Part shown: in pieces, positions 42,429-51,836 of the stretch
Position numbering within the stretch: position 1 is the first letter of the stretch
How the letters are laid out: the number at the start of each line of letters is the position of its first letter
Origin: Acetobacter garciniae
GTDB taxonomy: Bacteria > Pseudomonadota > Alphaproteobacteria > Acetobacterales > Acetobacteraceae
Length of the DNA stretch: 64,000 nt
Assembly (NCBI RefSeq): GCF_017377735.1
Contig: NZ_JAFVMH010000004.1
Coordinates: 124,001-188,000, forward strand
Direction of reading: 5' to 3'
Notes under the pieces: model-generated
Told to the model about the DNA's origin: nothing
Seen by the model: the letters and a program-made list of their open reading frames with translations, nothing else
Database searches by the model: none
Made by a program: the position numbers and the translations under genes

Positions 42429-42998
42429 ATGGCCGAAACACGTCGCAAGACCGGAAAAAACCACGCGGTTCAGCTTCCCGACGGAGCGGACATGGAACGT
42501 GCGTTTGTTGTGTCATCGCTGAATATTGCCATGCCTGAAAAGGTTTTTCGTGATTTCGAATATGCCCTGAACAGCATGACCATGACGTTTCAGCGCTGGA
42601 TGCGCCACGGCATGATCCAGGCCGGCCACCCCGAACTGTCCGCCCTGGAGATACTGGTGTTGCGCAGCGTGAACCAGAACGGGCCAGATGAAAGCATTGC
42701 CAGCGTCATGGCCCATCTTCAACTGAGCGAACGCCACCCCCTTGATTACGCCCTGAAGAAACTTGACCGGCTGGGGCTGATAACGCGCCGCCGACAGAGA
42801 AAGGAGGTGTTCGTGGGCCTGACCGACAAGGGGCGCAAGGCCTGCCGGGACCACGCCCGGCTTCAGCACCAATGCCTGCTGGCCGCCATGCCACAGGACC
42901 GCAAAATCGCCAATATGGCCCTGACCGAACTGACCGGCATGATCCGCCAACTGGCCGCCATTTACGATCATGCCATAGCGGTTTCCGACGCCACCTGA
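42429..42998 (+). CDS. MarR family transcriptional regulator (189 aa)
   Basis: The winged helix is in residues 70-130: LSALEILVLRSVNQNGPDESIASVMAHLQLSERHPLDYALKKLDRLGLI, followed by the wing RRRQRKEVFVGLTDKGRKA. The N-terminal 40 residues are longer than usual. AAGGAG (42417-42422) precedes the ATG at 42429 by 6 bases. It stands 81 bases after the M24 gene in the same direction, so they may be co-transcribed and the ligand may relate to the M24 substrate. Confidence 0.9.
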   Translation: MAETRRKTGKNHAVQLPDGADMERAFVVSSLNIAMPEKVFRDFEYALNSMTMTFQRWMRHGMIQAGHPELSALEILVLRSVNQNGPDESIASVMAHLQLSERHPLDYALKKLDRLGLITRRRQRKEVFVGLTDKGRKACRDHARLQHQCLLAAMPQDRKIANMALTELTGMIRQLAAIYDHAIAVSDAT

Positions 42999-43941
42999 CA
43001 TACGGCCCTTTGGCTGAAACAGACAAGACGCCCGCTGCGGGCAGCTCTCTCGCACCTGCCTGCCCTATATTTGGGCGCACACGCCCCCCGCAGGCCACGC
43101 CGACCTGCCTACCTGACGTTGCACCGCATAAGTGGGATGGTCGCGCCGTTTGCTGCTTACGCCCACCGCATGTGACCGGACTGGATAGGCCGGCTGTAAC
43201 TGTCGGGCAATAAATGGAATGGCACCGCGGCAGCCCGTCTCATTACAATGCAGCAATATGCGGCTTATAGCGCAAAGTGTTTAGAAAAACAGACATTATA
43301 CATATAGTACAGAATACCAGCCTTGCCCGTGCGCTACGGGGAACGAAATAGCCTTTCGGGCCTCCGGAGATCTGTTTTGCCGCCGATGCGACTTCCTTAT
43401 TCCGACACGACCATCGTTAATGCGACAGGTGGAACGTCGTATTTAAAGAAATAAAGAAGCACTAAAAAAAACTTTATTGAGAATTAAGGGACCTCGACAA
43501 ATTATTGTGGACAAACTGTCGGCCCAATACCCGCGCCCGGGCGCACCACTTCCATGTGACTTATACGCAACACATATTCCGTCTTTAAATTTCGGGTATC
43601 ATTTCTTCCTTGCGGCGCATTTATCTTATTCCGTTATAATCCCGTAACGAGAATCGATACCTGCAAGGGGTATTTCACGGAATTGGCGGATCAGACAGCA
43701 TCTTTCCTCCAGCGCGTGCGCATGCTGCCGATACCCCGCCAACAGACCGGGAAGAATACCTTACGGGACGAAACAGGACGGTGGAAAAGGCCCGGTAACA
43801 CCCGCGTAATAAAACCGTCGTCGAAATGTCATTGAATAGTCACGGGTCATATACGACCCAGGTTTGTATTTTCGCCCCAACAACTTCAGCCGCCCCGCGC
43901 CGGGACCGGCTGGCCGGAACAGACAACTTAAAGGTGAGGGT
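42999..43941. other. Long leader/promoter region of TonB receptor 3
   Basis: No gene is seen in these 943 bases. It becomes AT-rich after 43250. The final 130 bases carry a Pho-box-like triple repeat (43815-43843) and an overlapping GGGTC/GACCC inverted repeat (43844-43859). Confidence 0.5.
43815..43843 (+). promoter_or_regulatory. Pho-box-like triple direct repeat
   Basis: CCGTCGT, ATGTCAT and TAGTCAC occur with exact 11-base periodicity at 43815, 43826 and 43837, resembling the PhoB half-site CTGTCAT (5, 6 and 5 of 7 bases by my count). A TATAC/CATATA -10-like sequence starts about 5 bases beyond, and the receptor ATG is 99 bases from the end of the box. The operon that follows would release phosphate from phospholipid, which fits Pho control. 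Confidence 0.45.
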
Positions 43942-46383
43942 ATGACCCGTAGCAAAAAGCTCTTTCTTTCCACTTGCCTCACTACCGTGATGATCTCCGG
44001 GGCGACCGCCAACGCAGCAACGACACGCACCAAGTCGCAGTCTGCCACGCACTCCGCCTCCCAGGCCGCCACCAAATCCGCGGCAAAAACCGCTACCCCG
44101 ACCTCCACCGTCGCAGCACGTCCGGCCACTGCTCCTGCCCCCGCACCCGTTCCCGGCAAGGCCGTAACGGCCCGCAACCAGGAAGCCATCATGGTTCTGG
44201 GTGCGGGTGCCGCGCGCGAAACGCAGACAGTCTCGCGCACCGCCATTTCGCAGTATGTGCCCGGCACCAGCCCGTTCAAGGCGCTGTCCAAGCTGCCTGG
44301 GGTCATGTTCACCTCGTCCGATCCGCTGGGATCGTATGAATGGTCGCAGCAGATCATTATCCGCGGCTTCGACCAGAGCCGCCTTGGCTTCACCATGGAT
44401 GGCGTGCCTTTGGGCAACCTAGCCTATGGTAATGACAACGGCCTTTCCATCGGTCGTGCGCTCCAGACCGAAAACAACGGTGCTGCGACACTCAGCCAGG
44501 GTGCCGGCTCGGTCGGCGTTGCGGCGGCCAACAACCTGGGTGGTGCCCTGGAATTCACCTCCATCGCCCCCACCGACAAGTTCGGCGTGGATGTGTCGGG
44601 CACGATCGGCTCGGCCTCGACCTGGCGCACCTTCATGCGCGTCAACAGCGGCCTGCTGCCTGGCGGCGGCAAGTTCTTTGTCTCCTACGACTATCAGGAC
44701 GCGAACAAGTGGAAGGGCGACGGCATCCAGCGCCAGCAGCAGGCCAATGCGAAATTCGTCCAGCCGCTGGGCGATCACGTCAAGCTGACCCTGTTCGGGG
44801 ACTGGTCCTTGCGGCAGGAAAACGACTACCAGGATCTCTCACTCGCCACCATCAAGCAGTATGGCTACCGGGTTGACAACATTACCGGCAACTACCCGCT
44901 GGCCAAGCAGATCGGCTATGCCTACCAGAACAACACCCCTTATCCGGCAGGCATCGGCACCACCAACTACGGTAGCGCACCCGATTTCGAGTATTACAAC
45001 GCGGCGGGCCTGCGGCAGGACGCCATGGGCTATGGCCGGTTCGACTTCGATATCAATAGCAGGCTCAAGGCCTATGCGACCGTTTACGGCCACACCAATA
45101 GCGGTGAAGGCGTGTGGGTAACACCTTACACACCCACACCCGAAGCGCTGGGCGGCTCGCCCCTGTCGGTTCGTACGACCGAATACGGCATCCATCGCGA
45201 AGGCTTTATGGGCGGTGTGACCTACAAGATCGGCACCCACACGATCGAAGGCGGTTTCTGGTTCGAAAACAACGATTTCGAACAGGCACGCCGCTTCTAT
45301 CCGCTGGCGCTGGACACCACGCCGGGCAGCACCCACTGGTATAAGGGCAATTCCTTCGATACCGCGTGGCAGGCTGCCTTCAACACCAAGACCTATCAGG
45401 TCCATTTGCAGGATAACTGGCAGGTCACCCCGGCCCTTAAGCTGAATTACGGCTTCCGTTCACTGATCGTGGACAGCTCCGCCCGCCAGCTTGGCAGCAA
45501 TTCGATGGGCGTGATCGGCAATGACGGCTACCCGTCGGGTTCCATCCAGTCGTCCAACGGCTTCCTGCCCCAGATCGGCGCCAATTACCGCGTGAACCGT
45601 CATAACGAAATCTTCGCCGATTTCTCGCGCAACATGTCCGCGTTCGACAATTCCCAGACGGGGGCCACCAGCCCGTTCGCCACGACAATCGCCGGTTACA
45701 ACGCCATCAAGGGCAAGATCCGCCCCGAAATGGCCTATTCGGAAGAAATCGGTTACCGCTACCACGACTCCAACATCCAGGCGTCGGTCACCGGTTACTA
45801 TGTCGAATTCGAGAACCGCCTGGCCTCCATTACCCAGGGTGTTGGCATTCAGGGCAATGCCGCGGTGCTGGCCAACGTGGGTAACGTGACGACACGCGGC
45901 GTGGACGTGGCCTTCAACTACCGCTTTGCCATGAACTGGTCGATCTACGCATCCTACGCCTTCAACGACTCCAAATACGATAACAACATGACCACGGGCG
46001 GGATCACCTATTACACGAAGGGCAAGGATGTCGTGGCCATGCCGCGTAACCTCGCCAACGTGCAGCTTGGCTATGATGACGGCACCATCTGGGGCAACGT
46101 CAACATGCAGTTCCAGGACAAGCGGACCTATACCTACCTGAACGACTCCTGGGTGCCGGCCAACGATATTTTCAACCTCAACCTTGGTTATCGCGTGCAT
46201 AGCGACAATTTCTTCCTGCGTGGGCTGGACGCCCAGATCAATGTCAGCAACCTGTTCGACAAGCATTATGTTGCAACGGTGGGGAGTAACGGGTTCGTCT
46301 TCTCTGACCCGTCACATACCTTCGCCACCCTTCAGGCGGGCTCACCGCGCATGGTCTTCTTTACCCTGCGCAAGCATTTCTGA
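43942..46383 (+). CDS. TonB-dependent outer-membrane receptor 3 (813 aa)
   Basis: The architecture is signal peptide (1-28, MTRSKKLFLSTCLTTVMISG), an Ala/Thr/Lys-rich linker, a TonB-box-like QEAIMVLGAG, plug with NNLGGALEFTSIAP, and barrel ending LRKHF. It is related to receptors 1 and 2 but distinct, so it is a third specificity. ATG 43942 has AAGGTGAGG directly upstream; the frame extends 26 codons further. The phospholipase C gene begins 45 bases after its stop, so it heads a three-gene unit. The ligand may be a phosphorus-containing or choline-containing compound, inferred from those neighbours. Confidence 0.95.
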   Translation: MTRSKKLFLSTCLTTVMISGATANAATTRTKSQSATHSASQAATKSAAKTATPTSTVAARPATAPAPAPVPGKAVTARNQEAIMVLGAGAARETQTVSRTAISQYVPGTSPFKALSKLPGVMFTSSDPLGSYEWSQQIIIRGFDQSRLGFTMDGVPLGNLAYGNDNGLSIGRALQTENNGAATLSQGAGSVGVAAANNLGGALEFTSIAPTDKFGVDVSGTIGSASTWRTFMRVNSGLLPGGGKFFVSYDYQDANKWKGDGIQRQQQANAKFVQPLGDHVKLTLFGDWSLRQENDYQDLSLATIKQYGYRVDNITGNYPLAKQIGYAYQNNTPYPAGIGTTNYGSAPDFEYYNAAGLRQDAMGYGRFDFDINSRLKAYATVYGHTNSGEGVWVTPYTPTPEALGGSPLSVRTTEYGIHREGFMGGVTYKIGTHTIEGGFWFENNDFEQARRFYPLALDTTPGSTHWYKGNSFDTAWQAAFNTKTYQVHLQDNWQVTPALKLNYGFRSLIVDSSARQLGSNSMGVIGNDGYPSGSIQSSNGFLPQIGANYRVNRHNEIFADFSRNMSAFDNSQTGATSPFATTIAGYNAIKGKIRPEMAYSEEIGYRYHDSNIQASVTGYYVEFENRLASITQGVGIQGNAAVLANVGNVTTRGVDVAFNYRFAMNWSIYASYAFNDSKYDNNMTTGGITYYTKGKDVVAMPRNLANVQLGYDDGTIWGNVNMQFQDKRTYTYLNDSWVPANDIFNLNLGYRVHSDNFFLRGLDAQINVSNLFDKHYVATVGSNGFVFSDPSHTFATLQAGSPRMVFFTLRKHF

Positions 46384-46428
46384 GCGCAACACGCCTTTAG
46401 TCTTACAGTCGCAAGGAGCCTTGCCTCG

Positions 46429-48462
46429 ATGTCCGCAACGCCTGGTCGCCGCAGTTTTCTCAAGTTCGCAGCAGCCCTTGCGGCAAGTGGCGCCATGCCT
46501 GACAACCTCAAGCGCGCGTTGGCCATAGCCCCCAACCGCGCCACGGGCACGATCCAGGATGTCGAGCATGTGGTGATCCTGATGCAGGAAAACCGCTCCT
46601 TCGATCATTATTTCGGCTGCCTGAACGGCGTGCGGGGTTATGGCGACCCGCGCGCCGAACGCCGCAAGGACGGGCACAGCGTGTTCGCCCAGCCTGACGG
46701 CCACGGCAAATATATTCTGCCATTCCAGTTTGAAACCGCCCATACGTCCAGCGCGTGCCTGGCCAGCCTGGACCATAGCTGGAAGGGCACGCAGGCCGCC
46801 TGGAACGACTGGGATATCTGGATTGCGCGGAAAACGGCCATGACAATGGGCCATTTCACCCGCACCGAAATACCCTATTATTACGCGCTGGCCGACGCCT
46901 TTACCATTTGCGACGCCTATCATGCCTCGATCTTCGGCCCGACCAACCCAAACCGGCTCTATTTCTTTACCGGCACAAGCGGCCTGGCGGCGGGCGATGA
47001 CGGCAAGCAGGTGATCGACAATGTCGATGACGGCAACTGGACCGCCGACATGGCGCTCGACCACCCGGATTTCAAACCCTTCGGTTGGGAAACCTACCCC
47101 GAACGCCTGCAAAAGGCCGGGGTGACGTGGCGCGTCTACCAGGAATACGACAATTTCGGTGACAACCCGCTGGCCTCTTTCGCGGCCTTCAGGAAGGTCT
47201 CCCCCAAATCCTGGCAGTATCGCCAGGCCCGCCAGATCGTTCCCGGTTCGACCCATGAAAACAAGGATACATCCGAAGGCCGGTACCTGGTGCAGGCCTT
47301 CGAGCACGATATCGCCAATGGCACGCTGCCGCAGGTCTCGTGGATCGTGCCGCCAACGGCCCTGACGGAACACCCCAACGCCCCGCCGGGCTATGGGGAA
47401 TTCCTGATCTCGCAGCTTATGGACGTGTTTGTCCGCTACCCCGATGTGTGGGCAAAAACTGTCTTCATTCTCAATTACGATGAAAATGACGGTTTTTTCG
47501 ACCACGTGCCGCCGCCGGTTCCCGCACTTGACGCAACACAGGGTGCCAGCACCGTCAGCACCGCGGGGGAGAGCTTTCACGGCGTGCCTGTAGGGCTTGG
47601 CCCACGCGTGCCTGCCATTATCATCTCGCCGTGGACAAAAGGCGGGTGGGTCAATTCGCAGGTCTTCGACCATACGTCAGTCCTGCGTTTTCTCGAAGCG
47701 CGTTTCGGCGTCGCGGCTCCGCTGGTCACGCCCTGGCGGCGGGCGATTTCGGGCGACCTGACCTCGGTATTCGATTTCACCCGGCCAGATCCGGTCTGGA
47801 CGGCGGAACTACCGAACACCGCCGATTATCTGGCTGAAACACGCCATTCCTGCATGCTGCCCGCGCCACAAATTCCGACCCACCAACATGCGCCGGTGCA
47901 GGAGGCAGGCCAACGCCCCGCCCGCCCGCTGCCTTATGCGCTCCATGCCGACCTGATCGAACCCGGGCAGATTCGCCTGGGCAATAGCGGGGCCGAAGGG
48001 GCCGTGCTGCGGGTGATCGACGCCACAGGTGCGCGGCACTTTACATTAGGGGCGGGGGCTGAACTGAATGCTGCCGTGCAAAATACCGGCGTGGTTACGG
48101 TGCATGGTCCCAACGGGTTTTACCGCGCGTTCGATGCGGCAGGCACACTCCTTGCCGCGCTGAGCGTGGACCCCACGCTGGATTTTGTAACCCTCTCCCT
48201 GTCACGCGGCGCCGGCACCAAAGCAGCATCGCTGAGCCTGCGGCTGCACGATGCCTATGCGGGCACGAACGAAACACTTGTCGTAAGCGGGGATACACCA
48301 CAGGTCGCGCAGTTGCCGGTGGCGAAACAGGACCACTGGTACGATCTTTCCATTTTCCACGGCAAGACATTGCTGGCGCAGTTCGCCGGGCATGTGGAAA
48401 CCGGCCGCCCCAGCCGCACCGATCCGCTGATGGGCAGGGGTACTGCCGGGGTCCACGCTTGA
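46429..48462 (+). CDS. Phosphocholine-specific phospholipase C, Tat-exported (677 aa)
   Basis: It cleaves phosphatidylcholine (and possibly sphingomyelin) to diacylglycerol and phosphocholine in the periplasm or outside. A twin-arginine signal GRRSFLKFAAALAASG starts the protein. The acid-phosphatase-like catalytic core has VVILMQENRSFDHYFGCLNG and VFILNYDENDGFFDHVPPP, and residues about 480-670 are the two C-terminal domains of this family. AAGGAG lies 12 bases before the ATG. Its stop overlaps the ATG of the HAD phosphatase by one base, so the two are coupled. Confidence 0.94.
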   Translation: MSATPGRRSFLKFAAALAASGAMPDNLKRALAIAPNRATGTIQDVEHVVILMQENRSFDHYFGCLNGVRGYGDPRAERRKDGHSVFAQPDGHGKYILPFQFETAHTSSACLASLDHSWKGTQAAWNDWDIWIARKTAMTMGHFTRTEIPYYYALADAFTICDAYHASIFGPTNPNRLYFFTGTSGLAAGDDGKQVIDNVDDGNWTADMALDHPDFKPFGWETYPERLQKAGVTWRVYQEYDNFGDNPLASFAAFRKVSPKSWQYRQARQIVPGSTHENKDTSEGRYLVQAFEHDIANGTLPQVSWIVPPTALTEHPNAPPGYGEFLISQLMDVFVRYPDVWAKTVFILNYDENDGFFDHVPPPVPALDATQGASTVSTAGESFHGVPVGLGPRVPAIIISPWTKGGWVNSQVFDHTSVLRFLEARFGVAAPLVTPWRRAISGDLTSVFDFTRPDPVWTAELPNTADYLAETRHSCMLPAPQIPTHQHAPVQEAGQRPARPLPYALHADLIEPGQIRLGNSGAEGAVLRVIDATGARHFTLGAGAELNAAVQNTGVVTVHGPNGFYRAFDAAGTLLAALSVDPTLDFVTLSLSRGAGTKAASLSLRLHDAYAGTNETLVVSGDTPQVAQLPVAKQDHWYDLSIFHGKTLLAQFAGHVETGRPSRTDPLMGRGTAGVHA

Positions 48463-49769
48463 TGGCCGTTTCGCGGCGGCAGCTTATTGCTGCGGGCGGT
48501 GCGGCGTTCGGTACCCTGCTGGCCCCCCGCCTTGCTGGCGGCATTTTTGCCGATGCGGCCCCCCTTGCCGCCGATACAGCGCCGGACCTGCCCGCCCCCG
48601 CCGCCCATGGCGATCTTGCACCCCTGAAATGGGCACCGCGAAACCGGGCATTTCTTCAACGCCTTATTGCCAATTACGGTATCGGCAGCCCCCATTACAA
48701 CCCGGCGCAAAAACCCTATGCCGTGTTCGACTGGGACAATACCTGCATTGCGGGCGACTGCGAAGAAACGCTGATGCGCTATGCGGCGACCCATTTCCGG
48801 TTCGCATTGTCCCCGCAGGATTTTGCGCGTGCGATCGCGCTGGATGTGCCAGCCCGCCCGCTCGATCCCACATTGACCACAACGACCGGCAAGCCCGTAT
48901 CGCTGGGCGACATCCAGGCCGACCTGCTTGCGGACTATACGGCACTGGCCGCCCGTTCAGGCCCGATCCCTATGGATAATCCGGCCCTGCTGAGCCTGAA
49001 AAGCAAATTACTGTTCGCCTATAACGCGATCGATGCCAGCTATGACGCCGATGTATCCTGCCGCTGGATCATCCGGCTGTTCAGTGGCCTGTCGCATGAA
49101 CAGCTTGCGGCCCTCGCCAAGGATTCCAATCTTTGGCACCTTGGTCAGGGTATCAGGCAGGATATGTGGACCACACCCGCGCAGCGCCCGGGCCGTGCGG
49201 GGCTTGTCGCCTGCCCGGCCCTGACCGCCCTGCGCCTGACGCCCGAAATTGCCGACCTGCAGGCAACCCTGCGCCGCTGCGGCATAGATGTGTTTGTCTG
49301 CTCCGCATCACTCGAAGACGTCGTGGCCGTTTTCGCGACCGACCCGGATTTTGGCTATAACCTCCCGCGTGAGAATATCCTGGGCGTGCGTATGACCTGG
49401 CCGGGCGGCAAGCTTGGGCTGGAGCCGGCAGCGGGCTGGCCCGTTACGGTCAAGGCTGGCAAGGTGCGCGCCTTGCACGCGGCCCTTGCCGACAAGCGCG
49501 GTTACGGACCGGTTCTGGTCTGCGGCGACAGCAGTGGCGATTACGCGATGATGACCGCCTTTGCCGACACCCGACATGCCCTGATCGTCAACCGCTGCCT
49601 GGGCGGGGAAATCGGCCAGCTTTCCGCCAGGGCGGCGGCCCAGATCGATGACAAGCACCCCCGTTTCCTGCTCCAGGGCCGCAATGAGAATACGGGGGAA
49701 TGGCGCCCCTCCGAACGGGCGATAAAACTGGGCGAAGACACCCCGCGCCTGCTGGCAGATAAGGCGTGA
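48462..49769 (+). CDS. HAD-family phosphatase, phosphorylcholine phosphatase (PchP)-like, exported (435 aa)
   Basis: A HAD enzyme with motif I AVFDWDNTCIAG, motif II FVCSASLEDVV, a Lys in TVKAGKVRAL, and motif III/IV VLVCGDSSGDYAMM. The combination and length resemble periplasmic phosphorylcholine phosphatase, which would hydrolyse the phosphocholine made by the preceding phospholipase. The N-terminus SRRQLIAAGGAAFG is a Tat-like signal. ATG 48462 overlaps the phospholipase stop (TGATG). An upstream TTG is also in frame. The activity is inferred from the pair. Confidence 0.88.
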   Translation: MAVSRRQLIAAGGAAFGTLLAPRLAGGIFADAAPLAADTAPDLPAPAAHGDLAPLKWAPRNRAFLQRLIANYGIGSPHYNPAQKPYAVFDWDNTCIAGDCEETLMRYAATHFRFALSPQDFARAIALDVPARPLDPTLTTTTGKPVSLGDIQADLLADYTALAARSGPIPMDNPALLSLKSKLLFAYNAIDASYDADVSCRWIIRLFSGLSHEQLAALAKDSNLWHLGQGIRQDMWTTPAQRPGRAGLVACPALTALRLTPEIADLQATLRRCGIDVFVCSASLEDVVAVFATDPDFGYNLPRENILGVRMTWPGGKLGLEPAAGWPVTVKAGKVRALHAALADKRGYGPVLVCGDSSGDYAMMTAFADTRHALIVNRCLGGEIGQLSARAAAQIDDKHPRFLLQGRNENTGEWRPSERAIKLGEDTPRLLADKA

Positions 49770-49993
49770 CGGGCTGAGCCCAGCACCTTCCTGCCGGTTT
49801 GCCCAAAGCCGATCCCGGATCTGACGCGTGCCCGACCGGTTTGGTATTCAGGCGGTGCGTCAAAATCTGATCAGATCGGCCTAAGGGCTGCGTTTCGGGC
49901 TGGCATCCCCCTTTGATCCGCCAGTTCGGGCGAAGGCACTCCGTGCCTCGCCGGGACGGATTTTGATGCTCCGGGTCAAGGAATGACGCGGCT

Positions 49994-51514
49994 TTATCGC
50001 CAGAACTCGTCTGTCTTGTGAAAATCCTTCCATAGGCGCGGCAGGTCGTGCAGCGATTTTTTCCTTCGTTTATGGCTCCGCTGGACGATATCCGCACAAA
50101 AGGACGCAAGGTTCGGATGGGCCAGGGCCAGGCTGTCGGCCAGGGTTGCGGCCACCGCCGCGTCATTGATCTCGCCCAATGCGGATTGCAGGCCCCGCCC
50201 CAGCTTGAGGTACGGTTTGACGTGACGGGCCGGATAGAAGGCCGTGAAATAATCGGCACTGTAGCGCAGCCTTTTCAGCGCCTTGCGCAAAGTATGCAGC
50301 CCCTTGGGGTCCAGATGCCCCACCCCCCGACCGCGACGCGCGACCTTGCGGGCAAACCGGTCGAGCCGTTTGGGCACAAACGCACAAAGGGGATCCGGGT
50401 CAGCTGCGCTGCCCGGAACAAAGGGCGTATCCTCCACCCAGGCCATAAGCTCCAGCGCCATCATGGTCGGGGCGGGACCGCTCAGTTCCGCATGCAGATC
50501 CTCATGGGCGGCGGCCCTTTTTTCTTCGGCCGCCGCGACAAGCTGCGGGCATTCATCCAGTTCCCGGGGGTCAAAGGCCGCAGGCAGGGTTTGCAGGCAG
50601 AACACATCCCAATCCCTTGCCACGCCAAGCACCTGCCCCAGTCGCTGCAATGCCTCTTCGAACCGTTCCAGTTCCGGCGGAGCAAGACGGGGGGTGAACA
50701 GCCGCAGCACCGTGCGGAGCTTGCGGATCGCAACCCGCATGTCATGTATGCCGTCGGGCTGCCCGGCCTCGGCCGCAGGCTGGTTGCCGATCAGGACCGC
50801 CAGTTGGGAGCGCACGATCATCCTGAACGCATCCTCGGTCGGGGTTTCCGGGGCCAGGAGCACCACAGGTTCGGCCACCGGTTCGGGCAGCCCACCCCGT
50901 AACAGCCGGTACCCACGCCCGGCCTTGGTTTCGACCCCGATCCGCAGGGGCAGGTCGGCCAGCAGGCGCAACGCCAGGCAATAGACCTGCAAAACGGGGC
51001 CTTCCTTCAGTTCCAGTTCCAGTTCGCGGACCGGCTCTTCCCCCCCGCCGGCGCGGACCGCGCCTTCATCGATCGCCGCCTCGATCACCGCGCCCCCATA
51101 CGCCACAAGATGCACGCTGCGCCGAATATCGCTGACCAGGACCGGCATCAGCTTTTCAGCCAGCGCAGGCCCGAAGACTGCTGCCGGCGTCTTGGCCAGC
51201 AGGGTCGTATCGGGCCGGTTTGTCCTGACGGGCCATGCCCATTCATCGCGGCTGGCGGCAAGCCCGCCGCCCGCTGCATCCGACTTCAAGGTCTGGGTAT
51301 AGGCCCCGCCGGACTGCCGCACCCGTAGGGACAATCCTTTCTCGTACAAGGCAAGGGCTGGTGTATCGTAATAGGTGGTGAGCAGATGGTGGTGGACCAC
51401 GCCGGACACCAGCCCGTCGCACAAGGCGGGATGCCGATCGAGACCCGGGCGATCCGGGGCCGAAAAAAGCAGTTTCAGCTCGATTTCCTGCGGGGGCGAT
51501 GTCGGGGCGGTCAT
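49994..51514 (-). CDS. CYTH-CHAD domain protein (506 aa)
   Basis: The N-terminal CYTH domain, an inorganic-triphosphatase-like beta tunnel, starts with EIELKLLFSA (ExExK) and continues with TYYDTPALALYEKGLSLRVR and ELELELKEG. The C-terminal CHAD domain is helical and His-rich; such domains bind polyphosphate (IHDMRVAIRKLRTVLRLF and LHTLRKALKRLRYSADYF are its repeats). ATG 51514 is used because AGGAGAG lies 5 bases upstream; an upstream frame extension has no homology. It is divergent from the erythromycin-esterase family gene. Confidence 0.92.
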   Translation of the reverse strand: MTAPTSPPQEIELKLLFSAPDRPGLDRHPALCDGLVSGVVHHHLLTTYYDTPALALYEKGLSLRVRQSGGAYTQTLKSDAAGGGLAASRDEWAWPVRTNRPDTTLLAKTPAAVFGPALAEKLMPVLVSDIRRSVHLVAYGGAVIEAAIDEGAVRAGGGEEPVRELELELKEGPVLQVYCLALRLLADLPLRIGVETKAGRGYRLLRGGLPEPVAEPVVLLAPETPTEDAFRMIVRSQLAVLIGNQPAAEAGQPDGIHDMRVAIRKLRTVLRLFTPRLAPPELERFEEALQRLGQVLGVARDWDVFCLQTLPAAFDPRELDECPQLVAAAEEKRAAAHEDLHAELSGPAPTMMALELMAWVEDTPFVPGSAADPDPLCAFVPKRLDRFARKVARRGRGVGHLDPKGLHTLRKALKRLRYSADYFTAFYPARHVKPYLKLGRGLQSALGEINDAAVAATLADSLALAHPNLASFCADIVQRSHKRRKKSLHDLPRLWKDFHKTDEFWR

Positions 51515-51836
51515 CGTCTCTCCTGACAATCCGGGCGGGCAGGGTCTTACCGCTCTGCAACGCGATACAGAGTGCCGCGGATGCACGACCTGCGCGAGGA
51601 AAAACGCAAGGGCTCCCGCAATCGGGGCACACAGGGCAGGAGCTTGCCAAAAATACTGGTCAGGGCCGCCTCGCATCCCTTCATTTCTTGCAAATAAATC
51701 CACCGCCATGCGTTACACCAGACAGGATCGCACCCGAGCGTGTTTGGGAAAAATGCGTGCCCTGACGGCTGACAAACTTCCGGACCAACGCCATGGCTCG
51801 GCTGGCTGAGCCCTTACGCCAATGGGGATAACGCCC
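51515..51836. other. Divergent region between CYTH-CHAD and erythromycin-esterase family genes
   Basis: No gene or strong repeat is seen. It presumably carries both promoters. Confidence 0.45.

Noticed and set aside
49864..49877. ATCTGATCAGAT palindrome after the HAD phosphatase
   Set aside because: It is perfect but only 12 bases and lies at a 3' end between convergent genes, where an operator is unlikely.
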